This document shows positions 26,334 through 35,150 of a DNA stretch of 64,000 nucleotides, piece after piece. How positions within the stretch are numbered: position 1 is the stretch's first letter; the number at the start of each line of letters is the position of its first letter. The notes under the pieces were generated by a model. The model was not told the DNA's origin and searched no databases. It saw only the letters and a list, made by a program, of their open reading frames with translations. The position numbers and the translations under genes are program-made. Source of the stretch: Mesorhizobium loti (GTDB lineage: Bacteria; Pseudomonadota; Alphaproteobacteria; Rhizobiales; Rhizobiaceae); NCBI GenBank assembly GCA_014189435.1, contig CP050293.1:6515001-6579000 (forward strand). The letters are read 5' to 3'.

Positions 26334-27824
26334 ATGCGCGGCATCACCAAACACTTCGGCGCCGTCAAGGCGAACGAGGCCGTCGATCTCAGTGTTGCGC
26401 CCGGTGAGATCCTAGGACTGCTGGGCGAGAACGGCGCCGGCAAGACGACGCTGATGAACGTGCTGTTCGGCGCCTATGCCCCCGACGCGGGCGAGATCCT
26501 CATCCAGGGCCGGAAGGTGCGGATCACCAGTTCCGCCGATGCGCTCGCCGCCGGCATCGGCATGGTGCACCAGCATTTTCATCTGGCGCCAAGGATGACG
26601 GTGCTGGAAAACCTTTTGATCGGCATTCCCGGCAAATCGGGCCGGATCGACCGCGCCGGCGGGCTGGCGCGGCTGGCCGAGATCGGGCGGCAGCATGGCC
26701 TCACGCTTGACCCGAGCCTTCCGGTTTCGGCGCTGTCGGTCGGCGAGCAGCAGCGGCTCGAAATCGTCAAGGCGCTGTTTCGTGGCGCCAGGCTGCTGAT
26801 CCTCGACGAGCCGACGGCAGTGCTGGCGCCAAGCGAGGTCGACGGACTGTTTTCGGCGTTGCGCTCGATGGCCGCGCAGGGTCTCGGCATCATCTTCATC
26901 TCGCACAAGCTCAACGAGGTGCGGGCGCTGACGCATCGCTGCACGGTGCTGCGGCATGGCCGCGTTGCCGGCCGTGTCGATGACCCGGCCAACACGACAT
27001 CCTCGGAGATGGCAACACTGATGTGCGGCCACGAGATCGTGCCGCCGGCGAGGGGACCGTCGACGCCCGGTGCTGCGGTGCTGACCCTCGACGGCATTTC
27101 GACCTCAAAGCACTCGGGCACGCCGCTGCGCGACGTATCGCTTTCGATCCGTGCCGGCGAAATCCTCGGCATTGCCGGGGTGTCGGGCAACGGCCAACGG
27201 GCACTGGCGGAGGTGATCTCCGGGACACGCATGCCCGATGCCGGCCAGATGACGATTGCCGGCCAAAAAGTCTCGCGGTTTTCGCCGCGCGAGGTGCAGG
27301 CGCTCGGTCTCGGCCGTATCCCGGAAGACCGCATGACGACCGGGTTGGTCACCAACCTGCCGCTCGCCGACTCGATGGTGCTGCCACGCATCGGTACCGC
27401 CGCGTTCAGCAGCAGGGGTCTGCTCAAGCCGGATGCGATCCGCGCCTTCGCGGAAGAGCAAATCAAGGCCTATGATATCAGGTGCCCCGGGCCGATGACC
27501 CGCGCCGGAGCGCTGTCCGGCGGCAATCTGCAGAAGGCGCTTTTGGCGCGCGAGCTCGCCTTCGACCCGAAGGTTCTTGTTGTCTCGCAGCCGACGCGTG
27601 GCCTCGATATCGGTGCTGCGCGCTTCATCCACGAAAAGTTCCTCGACATGCGGGCCAAGGGCTGCGGCATCGTCGTCATCGGCGAGGATCTGGAAGAGCT
27701 GCTGGTGCTCTGCGACCGCATCGCGGTGATGTACGAGGGCCGCATTGTCGGCACGCTCGACAGTGCCGATGCGACGATCGCCCGGCTCGGCCTGATGATG
27801 ACCGGCGCGGAGGGGAGGGCTTAA
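26334..27824 (+). CDS. ABC transporter ATP-binding protein, two-domain (BMP/sugar type)
   Basis: A 496-residue ATPase with two nucleotide-binding halves. The first has GENGAGKTT near residue 38 and LSVGEQQRLEIVKAL with LLILDEPTAVL; the second is degenerate (GVSGNGQRAL) but keeps LSGGNLQKALLAREL. This matches ATPases that serve BMP-type importers. ATG 26334 lacks a ribosome site. An upstream ATG at 26300 has one (AACGGGAA region) but is out of frame by one base, because of a seven-C run just before PLIEMRGITKHFG-like sequence. The true start is therefore uncertain. Confidence 0.88.
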   Translation: MRGITKHFGAVKANEAVDLSVAPGEILGLLGENGAGKTTLMNVLFGAYAPDAGEILIQGRKVRITSSADALAAGIGMVHQHFHLAPRMTVLENLLIGIPGKSGRIDRAGGLARLAEIGRQHGLTLDPSLPVSALSVGEQQRLEIVKALFRGARLLILDEPTAVLAPSEVDGLFSALRSMAAQGLGIIFISHKLNEVRALTHRCTVLRHGRVAGRVDDPANTTSSEMATLMCGHEIVPPARGPSTPGAAVLTLDGISTSKHSGTPLRDVSLSIRAGEILGIAGVSGNGQRALAEVISGTRMPDAGQMTIAGQKVSRFSPREVQALGLGRIPEDRMTTGLVTNLPLADSMVLPRIGTAAFSSRGLLKPDAIRAFAEEQIKAYDIRCPGPMTRAGALSGGNLQKALLARELAFDPKVLVVSQPTRGLDIGAARFIHEKFLDMRAKGCGIVVIGEDLEELLVLCDRIAVMYEGRIVGTLDSADATIARLGLMMTGAEGRA

Positions 27825-27844
27825 ATGGAATTTCTTATGGCGCT

Positions 27845-27999
27845 GACCCCCACCCCTAGCCCCTCCCCACAAGGGGGAGGGGAACGCTGCCGCGTGCTTT
27901 TGCTCAGCTCCAGTACCAAGACCTTTGCTATCTGCTGTGTTTGGCGCCTACGAGAGTCCCCCTCCCCCTTGTGGGGAGGGGTTAGGGGGTGGGGGTCCC
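27845..27999. repeat. Palindromic repeat, family C
   Basis: Opposing arms (about 27845-27882 and 27956-27999) are near-complements containing CCCCTCCCCACAAGGGGGAG and its reverse. The element fills the 225-bp gap between the ATPase and first permease genes and resembles the element at 26132-26265. Confidence 0.82.
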
Positions 28000-28049
28000 T
28001 CTTCGTCAGAATCCTTATGTGATCAACTTGAGAGCGGGGACAACAGCTA

Positions 28050-29105
28050 ATGTTCCGCCTTGAAGCCCGCGCCAGCACGCCCGCCTGGTTCAACCTTGCG
28101 CTGCCGCTGCTGGCGATCGGCGCAACGCTTGTCCTGTGCAGCGGCCTCATCGCGCTGGCCGGCGCCGGCGTGCTTGAAGCCTACGGCGTGATGTTCACCG
28201 CCTCGCTGGGCGACAGCTACGCGATCACCGAGACGATGGTGCGCGCCGCGCCGATGATCTTCACCGGGCTGGCGGTGGCCGTCGCCTTCCGGGCAAAATT
28301 CTGGAACATCGGCGCCGAAGGGCAATTGCTGGCCGGTGCGGTGGCCAGCTGCTTTGTCGGCGCCATCCCCATGCCCGGACCGCTCGCCATGGTGTTGATG
28401 GCGTTGGCGGGTGCTGCGGCAGGAGCCGCGGTCGCGCTGGTGCCGGCGACGCTCAGAGTCAAATTCAAGGTCGACGATGTCGTCAGTTCGCTGCTGCTCA
28501 ACTCGGTCATCTACTACGCGCTGATGGCGCTGATCGAAGGACCGTGGAAGGACTCCTTCAGCGGCTATCCGATCTCGCCGCCGATCGAGGATTCGGCCAA
28601 TTTCCCGGTGCTGCTCGAAGGCACGCGGCTGCACCTCGGCGTCGTTGTGGCGCTGCTCGCGGCACCGCTGATCTGGTTCCTGATCGTGCGTACCACGCTT
28701 GGCTTCCGGATCAGGGTCACCGGCGAAAACCCGGAAGCGGCTAGATATGGCGGCATCAATGTCGAGCGCGTGCTGATCTCGACGGCGCTGCTGTCCGGTG
28801 CGCTGGCGGGGCTCGCCGGCGTCGGCGAGGTCGGCGGCGTGCATTTCCAGGTGATGAGCGACATCTCGCCGGGCTACGGCTATTCCGGCATCGTCGTTGC
28901 CATGCTGGCGCGGCTCAACCCGCTTGGCGTGGTGCCGGCGGCGATCTTCCTGGCCGCCGTGATGACCGGCGCCGAGGCGATGTCGCGGGCGACCGGTGTG
29001 CCGGCGTTCCTCAGCGACGTCATCCAGGGCACCGCATTGCTCGCCATGCTGGTGGCGCTGCTGTTCACCGCCTATCGCATCCGTCGCGTCGGGGCTGCCC
29101 GATGA
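28050..29105 (+). CDS. ABC transporter permease (BMP-type importer)
   Basis: A 351-residue inner-membrane permease of the branched-chain/BMP group with about nine hydrophobic segments. Family-typical text includes AAPMIFTGLAVAVAFRAKFWNIGAEGQ-type sequence (FWNIGAEGQLLAGAVA), RVTGENPEAARYGGI and ALAGLAGVGEVGGVH. Its stop overlaps the second permease start by four bases. With that protein, the ATPase at 26334 and the binding protein at 25092 it forms an importer, probably for nucleoside-like compounds. Confidence 0.9.
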   Translation: MFRLEARASTPAWFNLALPLLAIGATLVLCSGLIALAGAGVLEAYGVMFTASLGDSYAITETMVRAAPMIFTGLAVAVAFRAKFWNIGAEGQLLAGAVASCFVGAIPMPGPLAMVLMALAGAAAGAAVALVPATLRVKFKVDDVVSSLLLNSVIYYALMALIEGPWKDSFSGYPISPPIEDSANFPVLLEGTRLHLGVVVALLAAPLIWFLIVRTTLGFRIRVTGENPEAARYGGINVERVLISTALLSGALAGLAGVGEVGGVHFQVMSDISPGYGYSGIVVAMLARLNPLGVVPAAIFLAAVMTGAEAMSRATGVPAFLSDVIQGTALLAMLVALLFTAYRIRRVGAAR

Positions 29106-30046
29106 GCGCGGTGTTCGAACAGATCTTTCAGGTCGGTTTTTTGGCCGCGATCATCCGCATCGCCACGCCGCTGGCTTTCGCGACGCTCGGCGAAATGTTC
29201 TCGGAACGCGCCGGCGTGCTCAATCTCGGCATCGAAGGCATCATGCTTTTGTCGGCGATGACCGGCTTCACCGCCGCCAGCCTCAGCGGCAGCCTGTGGC
29301 TCGGCGTGGTGGCGGCTGTGCTGACCGGCATGCTGATGGGCGCGCTGCATGCGCTGTTCACGGTGGTGCTCGGCCTCAGCCAGCATGTCTGCGGCATCGG
29401 CGTGACGCTGTTCTCGTCGGGCCTCGCCTATTTCCTCTACCGGCTGATCTTCGGCCAGCAGTCGGTGCCGCCCAACATCAAGGGTTTTCAGACACTACCG
29501 ATCCCGGTCCTCTCCGACATTCCGGTGCTCGGGCCGGCGGTGTTCAACCAGTTTGCGCTGGTCTACATGGCGATCCTGGCCATTCCGATCGCGGCCTTCG
29601 TGCTCTACCGCACGCCATGGGGCCTGTCGGTGCGCATGGTCGGCGAGAACCCACGCGCCGCCGATTCGGCCGGCGTCAGTGTCATTGCCACGCGCTTCCA
29701 GGCGGTTGTCCTCGGCGGCGCGCTGATGGGGCTGGCCGGCGCCTTCCTGTCGATGGCGCAGTTCAACGCCTTCACCTTCGGCGTCGTGTCCGGGCGCGGC
29801 TGGGTGGCGATCGCGCTGGTCGTCTTCGGCCGCTGGGATCCGTGGCGCTCGGCGGGGGCTGCACTGCTGTTCGCCTTCGTCGATGCCTTGCAGCTGCGCA
29901 TGCAGGCAAGCGGCCTCGGACATATCCCCTATGAGGCGTTTCTGATGCTGCCGTTCATCTTCACCATCGTCGCCATGGCGGTGATGTCGCGCAATGCGGT
30001 GGCGCCCTCGGCGCTGCTCAAGCCGTTTCGGCGCGAGGAGCGGTAG
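29102..30046 (+). CDS. ABC transporter permease (BMP-type importer), second subunit
   Basis: A 314-residue permease paired with the previous one. Family features are ATPLAFATLGEMFSERAGVL, NLGIEGIMLLSAM, RMVGENPRAADSAGVSV and GLAGAFLSMAQFNAF. The ATGA overlap couples its translation to the first permease. A palindromic repeat follows the stop, and the next gene converges on it. Confidence 0.9.
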   Translation: MSAVFEQIFQVGFLAAIIRIATPLAFATLGEMFSERAGVLNLGIEGIMLLSAMTGFTAASLSGSLWLGVVAAVLTGMLMGALHALFTVVLGLSQHVCGIGVTLFSSGLAYFLYRLIFGQQSVPPNIKGFQTLPIPVLSDIPVLGPAVFNQFALVYMAILAIPIAAFVLYRTPWGLSVRMVGENPRAADSAGVSVIATRFQAVVLGGALMGLAGAFLSMAQFNAFTFGVVSGRGWVAIALVVFGRWDPWRSAGAALLFAFVDALQLRMQASGLGHIPYEAFLMLPFIFTIVAMAVMSRNAVAPSALLKPFRREER

Positions 30047-30054
30047 CAAAGCTT

Positions 30055-30221
30055 GGGTTCCTCGCCCCGCAAAGCGGGGAGAGGTGGCCGCGAAGTGGTC
30101 GGAGAGGGGCCTGCGACGCTGGCGAGTTGTCGCCGAAGCACGGCAAGGTCGAGCCATTCCCCCTCTCCGTCTCGGCTTCGCCGAGCCACCTCTCCCCCAC
30201 ATTCGTGGGGGCGAGGAACCC
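30055..30221. repeat. Palindromic repeat, family D
   Basis: Ends GGGTTCCTCGCCCC (30055-30068) and GGGGCGAGGAACCC (30208-30221) are perfect reverse complements of 14 bp. Inner segments hold GGGGAGAGGTGGCCGCGAAG and a complementary ACCTCTCCCCC arm. It lies between the convergent permease and SDR genes and may also help end transcription. Confidence 0.8.
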
Positions 30222-30255
30222 GCATCCTGCCAAGTTCGCGCCTTCTTTGAGCGCC

Positions 30256-31023
30256 TCACATCGCCGTAAAGCCGTTGTCGACGAACAGATGCGTGCCGTT
30301 GACGAAGCTCGACTCGTCGCTGGCCAGGTAAAGTGCCGCCCTTGCCACCTCTTCCGGCTCGCCGATGCGGCCCTGCTGCGCGGCAAGTGCCGCGTCCGAG
30401 ACATCGACGCCGAGCCTGCCGAGGTCGGCGACCTCGCGCAGGCCGTGCGGCGTTCGGATGAAGCCGGGGCAGACCGCGTTGCAGCGGATGTTGCGGTCGC
30501 GGAACTCGACGGCGATGGCGCGCGCGAACATGTGGCAGGCGCCCTTGGTGGTATCGTAGAGCACCTCCATCGGCGTCGCCGCCACCGCCGAGATCGACGA
30601 GGTGCAGACGATCGAGCCGCCGCCCGCCGCGATCATGCCGGGCAGCACGGCGCGCGTCATCAGGAACATCGAGCGCACATTGACGGCATGCAACCAGTCC
30701 CATTCCTGCACCGTCGTCTCCAGGAAGGGTTTGATCACGATGGTGCCGGCGTGGTTGAACAGCACGGTGACCGGCCCCAATTTGTCGATCGCCCCTTTCA
30801 CCGCCGCCTGAACCTGAGCCTCGTCGGAGACGTCGGCGACAAAGTGCTCGGCGACATGGCCCCGCGCGCGGATCGTGGCGGCGGTCGCTGCGGCGGCCTC
30901 GCCGTTGCGGTCGATGATCGCCACCTTGGCGCCTTCCGCAGCGAACAGCTCCGAGGCGGCCCCACCCATTCCCGTCGCGCCGCCCGAAATGATGGCGACC
31001 TTGCCGGCCAGTCTTGTGCCCAT
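30256..31023 (-). CDS. SDR-family oxidoreductase
   Basis: A 255-residue short-chain dehydrogenase with the cofactor motif [14 protein letters not shown] near residue 13, NHAGT near 90, a serine in [11 protein letters not shown] and a YDTTKGA segment (Tyr and Lys of the catalytic set) near 155. Its C-terminus FVDNGFTAM is typical. ATG 31023 is chosen: the SDR fold begins there and AGGGGA lies upstream. It is alone on its strand, convergent with the BMP importer. The substrate is unknown. Confidence 0.86.
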   Translation of the reverse strand: MGTRLAGKVAIISGGATGMGGAASELFAAEGAKVAIIDRNGEAAAATAATIRARGHVAEHFVADVSDEAQVQAAVKGAIDKLGPVTVLFNHAGTIVIKPFLETTVQEWDWLHAVNVRSMFLMTRAVLPGMIAAGGGSIVCTSSISAVAATPMEVLYDTTKGACHMFARAIAVEFRDRNIRCNAVCPGFIRTPHGLREVADLGRLGVDVSDAALAAQQGRIGEPEEVARAALYLASDESSFVNGTHLFVDNGFTAM

Positions 31024-31312
31024 TTTTCTGTCCCCTGTTTGACGATTTCTCTTTGCTGGTTGGGCGATGCTACCGCGCCCGCGCCGGGCGGCCAATCCAC
31101 GAATTGGGTGCAGCGGCGATAGGGCCATAGGTCCATTCCGACGCAGAGGCGAAACGGACGTGCCATGCCGATCGATCGTTCGGATGCGTCTTCTCAGCAA
31201 GTGACTGCCAATTTTGAGCCGCGCAGGAGAAAATTATTCTGCCCAAGGTCGAAAAATAGCAATCGACAAAGTCTACAAGTTTTATAGATTAACAGGCGAG
31301 ACGGAGGCCGAT

Positions 31313-31468
31313 ATGTCCTATATCCAGAACGCCCAGACGGATCGCAACGGCCAGAGGCTGGCCAATGCCCAGGCCTTTCGCCCGGCCTATGCCGGTGCCT
31401 TCGCCTATCTCGTCTTTGCCCTTGCGTTTGTGTTCACCGGGGCCGTTGTTCTGGGTCTTATTCCCTGA
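31313..31468 (+). CDS. Small single-helix membrane protein
   Basis: A 51-residue protein: a polar first half (SYIQNAQTDRNGQRLANAQA) and one hydrophobic helix AGAFAYLVFALAFVFTGAVV with the short end LGLIP. A strong GGAGG site lies six bases before ATG 31313, which argues that it is real; the frame is open further upstream but without such a site. I do not recognise it. It stands alone between two unrelated transcription units. Confidence 0.65.
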   Translation: MSYIQNAQTDRNGQRLANAQAFRPAYAGAFAYLVFALAFVFTGAVVLGLIP

Positions 31469-31578
31469 GTCGTCAGATCGACCGGGGTTAGCTGCCCCAC
31501 CGCTTACAGGCAATCGGAGTTGAATGAACCGAATCCTCGGTGCGCTTTCGCGCGCCCGACACAACGGAGGAGATGGCA

Positions 31579-32520
31579 ATGCCGATCGAGTTCACGCATG
31601 TTCCCGGCAAGACCGCCGACGCCGCAGTACCCTTTTTCTACGACTTTGCCGAGACCGCGACCAAGCTCGGGCTGATCGAGGACGGAGGCTTCCGCAAGAT
31701 CGTCGTCGATGATTCGGCCGGGTTGCTGACCAACATGGATCTTGCCACCCAGGTGCTGGATCGCACCTCGTCGCTGGAAGTCGTCCTTACCCATTGGGCA
31801 GGCGTGATCGACCCGACAGTGGCGGCGCGGCAGCTGGCTGCCATCGATGCCAAGAGCGGCGGCCGGCTGGCGCTGAGGATGCTCAGCGAGCCGCTGAGCG
31901 ACGACGATGCCGAAACACGGCCGGTCGGGCATACCGTCATCTGGCAGCGCATCGACGAATATCTGGTGCTGCTCAAGCGGTTGTGGTCGAACGACCGACC
32001 GTTCGACCATGAAGGCGCGTTCTACAGCATCAAGGGCGGCTACGTGCCGCGCAAGGGTCCGCACGGCGCCGACCTGATCATCCGCATGGGCGGGCAATCC
32101 GGAACAGCGCTCAGGGTGGCCGGCCGGCATGCCGATGTCTTCGAACTGGCGCCGGGCTCGATCGACGAGGTTCGGCAGCTGATGGAGCGGGTGCGCGGTG
32201 CCGCCGCCGAGCACGGCCGCGCGGGCAAGCTGCGCTTTGCGCTTCCAGTCAGGATTCACCAGGGCGCTTCCGCCACCGGCCACAAGGCGGTCGACCTTTC
32301 CGGGCCACCGGCTCAGGCCGCCCTGTCGCTGCTTGCCTATGCGGCTCTGGGAATCGATGAATTCATGATCGTCGGCGTCGACACGCCGCGCGAGATCGCG
32401 ACGGTCGGCCGGGAAACGATCGCCCTGCTGCGCAATTCGCTGGCGCGTCGCGAGGCAGACGCATTCCAACCCGGGGCGTATGCGCCTCGCGCAGGTCTCG
32501 AGACGCGCGCAGCGGGCTGA
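31579..32520 (+). CDS. Luciferase-like (LLM-class) flavin monooxygenase
   Basis: A 313-residue TIM-barrel flavin oxidoreductase of the bacterial luciferase-like family. Typical blocks are LTHWAGVIDPTVAARQLAAI, GGRLALRMLSEP, RIDEYLVLLKRLW and GQSGTALRVAGRHADVFEL. ATG 31579 has GGAGG at eight bases; ATG 31573 in the same frame is too close to it. It converges with the isochorismatase-type gene, six bases apart. Alkanesulfonate monooxygenases share this pattern, but nothing here fixes the substrate. Confidence 0.85.
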   Translation: MPIEFTHVPGKTADAAVPFFYDFAETATKLGLIEDGGFRKIVVDDSAGLLTNMDLATQVLDRTSSLEVVLTHWAGVIDPTVAARQLAAIDAKSGGRLALRMLSEPLSDDDAETRPVGHTVIWQRIDEYLVLLKRLWSNDRPFDHEGAFYSIKGGYVPRKGPHGADLIIRMGGQSGTALRVAGRHADVFELAPGSIDEVRQLMERVRGAAAEHGRAGKLRFALPVRIHQGASATGHKAVDLSGPPAQAALSLLAYAALGIDEFMIVGVDTPREIATVGRETIALLRNSLARREADAFQPGAYAPRAGLETRAAG

Positions 32521-32526
32521 GGTCCT

Positions 32527-33213
32527 TCAGCCTTTTGTTGCTTCAGGCCTGTCGCCAAGCCGCGACAGGCCTTCGATAACAGCGCTCGAATCCGTCAGCG
32601 CGCCGAAGACGCCGTCTTCCACCGTCACCATGTGAAGCGCGGCTTCGTGGGCCTTCTGATCGCCGCTGGCGCAGGCATCGGAAATCGTCAGGCATTGGAA
32701 ATTCCGGTCGCAGGCCTCGCGCAGCGTGGTGTGGACGCAGACATCCGTGGTGCATCCGGAAAACATGAGATGCGTGATGCCTTGCGCGCGCAGCACCTGT
32801 TCGAAATCCGTATAGGTGAAGGCGCTGTTGCAGGTCTTGTCGACGATGATGTCGTGCGGCGCGACGTCGATCTCCGGAACGATCTGGAATCCCTGGCCCG
32901 AGCGCAGCAGGATTTCGGTGCCGTCGAGCCCGGAGCGCTTGCGGCGCCATTTTTCGTAAGGCGTCATGTCGGCCATGTCGGCGCGATAACCCTGCCTGGT
33001 GTGGATGATCCTGACGCCCGCCTTGCGGGCGGCTGATATCAGCCGGCTTACGGTCGGCAGGATCGCCCTGAGCGGCGAGGGGTCATAGCCCTTCCTGGCG
33101 AAATAGCCTGTCGTCGACAGGAAATCCTGCTGCAGGTCGATGACGATCAGCGCGGTGTTTTCGGCCACCAGTCTGCCGTCATAAGGGAAGTCGAAGGGCG
33201 TCGCCTTGATCAT
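32527..33213 (-). CDS. Isochorismatase-family cysteine hydrolase
   Basis: A 228-residue amidohydrolase of the isochorismatase fold, most like biuret/ureidoacrylate-type hydrolases. The catalytic triad is readable: Asp in VIDLQQDFL, Lys in IVDKTCNSAF and Cys in TTDVCVHTT. FDFPYDGRL at the start and DGVFGALTDSSAVIEGL at the end match biuret-hydrolase-like proteins. GGGAG precedes ATG 33213. Biuret or a related ureido compound is a reasonable guess; no ring-opening gene is nearby. Confidence 0.85.
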   Translation of the reverse strand: MIKATPFDFPYDGRLVAENTALIVIDLQQDFLSTTGYFARKGYDPSPLRAILPTVSRLISAARKAGVRIIHTRQGYRADMADMTPYEKWRRKRSGLDGTEILLRSGQGFQIVPEIDVAPHDIIVDKTCNSAFTYTDFEQVLRAQGITHLMFSGCTTDVCVHTTLREACDRNFQCLTISDACASGDQKAHEAALHMVTVEDGVFGALTDSSAVIEGLSRLGDRPEATKG

Positions 33214-33313
33214 TTTTGGCTCCCGGTTTTCAACCGGCACTTGTTTGCTTTGACGCAATTCCGGACGGACAACCGTTTCACACTTTCCCTGGAATTGCTC
33301 CAGCGGTTTCGTA

Positions 33314-35038
33314 TCAGCGCGACGACACCAGATGCTGGGCGTCGTGCAGCCGGCGGTAGATGCCGCCGGCATGGAGCAGTTCGCTGTGCGAGCCCTGCTC
33401 GACGACGCCCGACTCCGAGACGACGACGATGCGGTCGGCGCCACGGATCGTCGCCAGCCGGTGCGCGATGACCAGCGTGGTTCGGCCCTCGGCAAGCTCG
33501 GCCAGAGACTTCTGGATTTCGCGCTCGGTCTCAGTGTCGAGCGCCGAGGTCGCCTCGTCGAGGATCAGGATCGGCGGGTTCTTCAGGAACATGCGGGCGA
33601 TCGCCAACCGCTGCTTCTGGCCGCCGGACAGTTTGACGCCGCGCTCGCCGATGATCGTGTCATAGCCGGCCGGCAGGCCTGATATCATGCCGTCGAGCTG
33701 CGCCCGCCGCGCGGCATCGGTGATCGCCTCGTCGGAGGCGCCGAGCCGGCCATAGGCGATGTTTTCGCGGATCGAGCCGCCGAACAGGAACACATCCTGC
33801 TGGACGATGCCGATCTGGCCGCGCAGCGAGGCGAGCGTCATGTCCCTGATATCCATGCCGTCGATGCTGATCCGACCGGCGCTGACCTCGTAGAAACGCG
33901 GCAGCAGCGAGCAGATGGTGGTCTTGCCGGCGCCGGACGGGCCGACGAAGGCGACGGTTTCGCCGGCGTGGATGGTGAGATCTATGTCTTTCAGCACCGG
34001 CTTGCCGTCGCCATAGCCGAAGCTTACGCCGCGATATTCGATGTCGCCCTTGAGGCTGTCCACGGTCACGGCATCAGGGCGGTCGGCGATGTCGGGTTCG
34101 GTGTCGAGCAGCTCGGTGTAGCGGCGGAAGCCGGCAATGCCTTTCGGATAGGTCTCGATCACCGAGTTGATCTTCTCGATCGGCCGCACGAAGACGCCGA
34201 CCAGGAGCAGGAAGCCGACGAAGCCGCCATTGCTCAAGCCCCCTGATATGACGAGATAGCTGCCGGCGATCATGACCACGAGCTGGATCAGCCTTATGCC
34301 CATATAATTCAGCGAATTCGAGGCAGACATGATGCGGTAGGCGTCGAGCTTGGTCTGGCGGTAGCGCTGGTTGTCATGCGCGAACAACGCGCGCTCATGT
34401 TCCTCATTGGCGAAGGCCTGGACGACACGCATGCCGCCGACATTCTCCTCGATGCGGACGTTGAAATCGCCGACGCGCCGGTACAGCGCCTGCCAGTTGC
34501 GCTCCATGCGGTCGCCATAGCGCATCGTCACCCAGGCGATCAGCGGCACGATCACCGCCGTGATCAGCGCCAGATGCATGTTGACGGTGAACATCAGCAC
34601 GAAGGCGCCGGCGAAGGTCATGATGGCGATGAACAGGTCCTCGGGACCATGATGGGCGATCTCGCCGATCTCCTCGAGGTCCTTGGTGACACGGCCGACG
34701 AGATGGCCGGTCTTATGGTTGTCATAGAAACGGAACGACAGTTTCTGCAGATGGTCGAAGCTCTTGCGCCGCATCTCCGTCTCGATGTTGATGCCGAGCA
34801 TGTGGCCCCAATAGGTGACGACCGCCATCAGGACGGTGTTGAGCAAATAGATCACCAAGAGGCCGACCGACGCGATGATGATCAAGGTCCAGTCCTGCTG
34901 CGGCAGCAGCTGGTCGACGAAGGTGCGGACGGCCATGGGAAAGCCGAGTTCGAGCAGGCCGGCCAGCACCGCGCAGGAGAAGTCGAGCGCGAACAAGCCC
35001 TTCCAGGGCGCGTAGTAGGACAGGAAACGTCTGATCAT
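33314..35038 (-). CDS. ABC exporter, fused membrane and ATPase domains
   Basis: A 574-residue half-transporter of the MsbA/multidrug type: six hydrophobic helices in residues 1-300 and an ATPase domain in about 335-560 with GPSGAGKTT, the signature LSGGQKQRLAIARM and ILILDEATSALD. ATG 35038 (MIRRFLSYYAP) is preferred over a TTG five codons earlier. It would work as a homodimer in the inner membrane, exporting lipid, peptide or drug. It is on the same strand as the siderophore genes upstream but 112 bp away, so siderophore export is possible but unsupported. Confidence 0.9.
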   Translation of the reverse strand: MIRRFLSYYAPWKGLFALDFSCAVLAGLLELGFPMAVRTFVDQLLPQQDWTLIIIASVGLLVIYLLNTVLMAVVTYWGHMLGINIETEMRRKSFDHLQKLSFRFYDNHKTGHLVGRVTKDLEEIGEIAHHGPEDLFIAIMTFAGAFVLMFTVNMHLALITAVIVPLIAWVTMRYGDRMERNWQALYRRVGDFNVRIEENVGGMRVVQAFANEEHERALFAHDNQRYRQTKLDAYRIMSASNSLNYMGIRLIQLVVMIAGSYLVISGGLSNGGFVGFLLLVGVFVRPIEKINSVIETYPKGIAGFRRYTELLDTEPDIADRPDAVTVDSLKGDIEYRGVSFGYGDGKPVLKDIDLTIHAGETVAFVGPSGAGKTTICSLLPRFYEVSAGRISIDGMDIRDMTLASLRGQIGIVQQDVFLFGGSIRENIAYGRLGASDEAITDAARRAQLDGMISGLPAGYDTIIGERGVKLSGGQKQRLAIARMFLKNPPILILDEATSALDTETEREIQKSLAELAEGRTTLVIAHRLATIRGADRIVVVSESGVVEQGSHSELLHAGGIYRRLHDAQHLVSSR

Positions 35039-35150
35039 CGAGGTGGACCGCAAGCTGTCTTGACAGGCGCAGTGAGCGCGCCGGCCGTCATCGGTGGGTG
35101 CTGCTTACAATCGGCAGCGCAGGGGCTGCAATATGCCAGGGCGGACTTCA

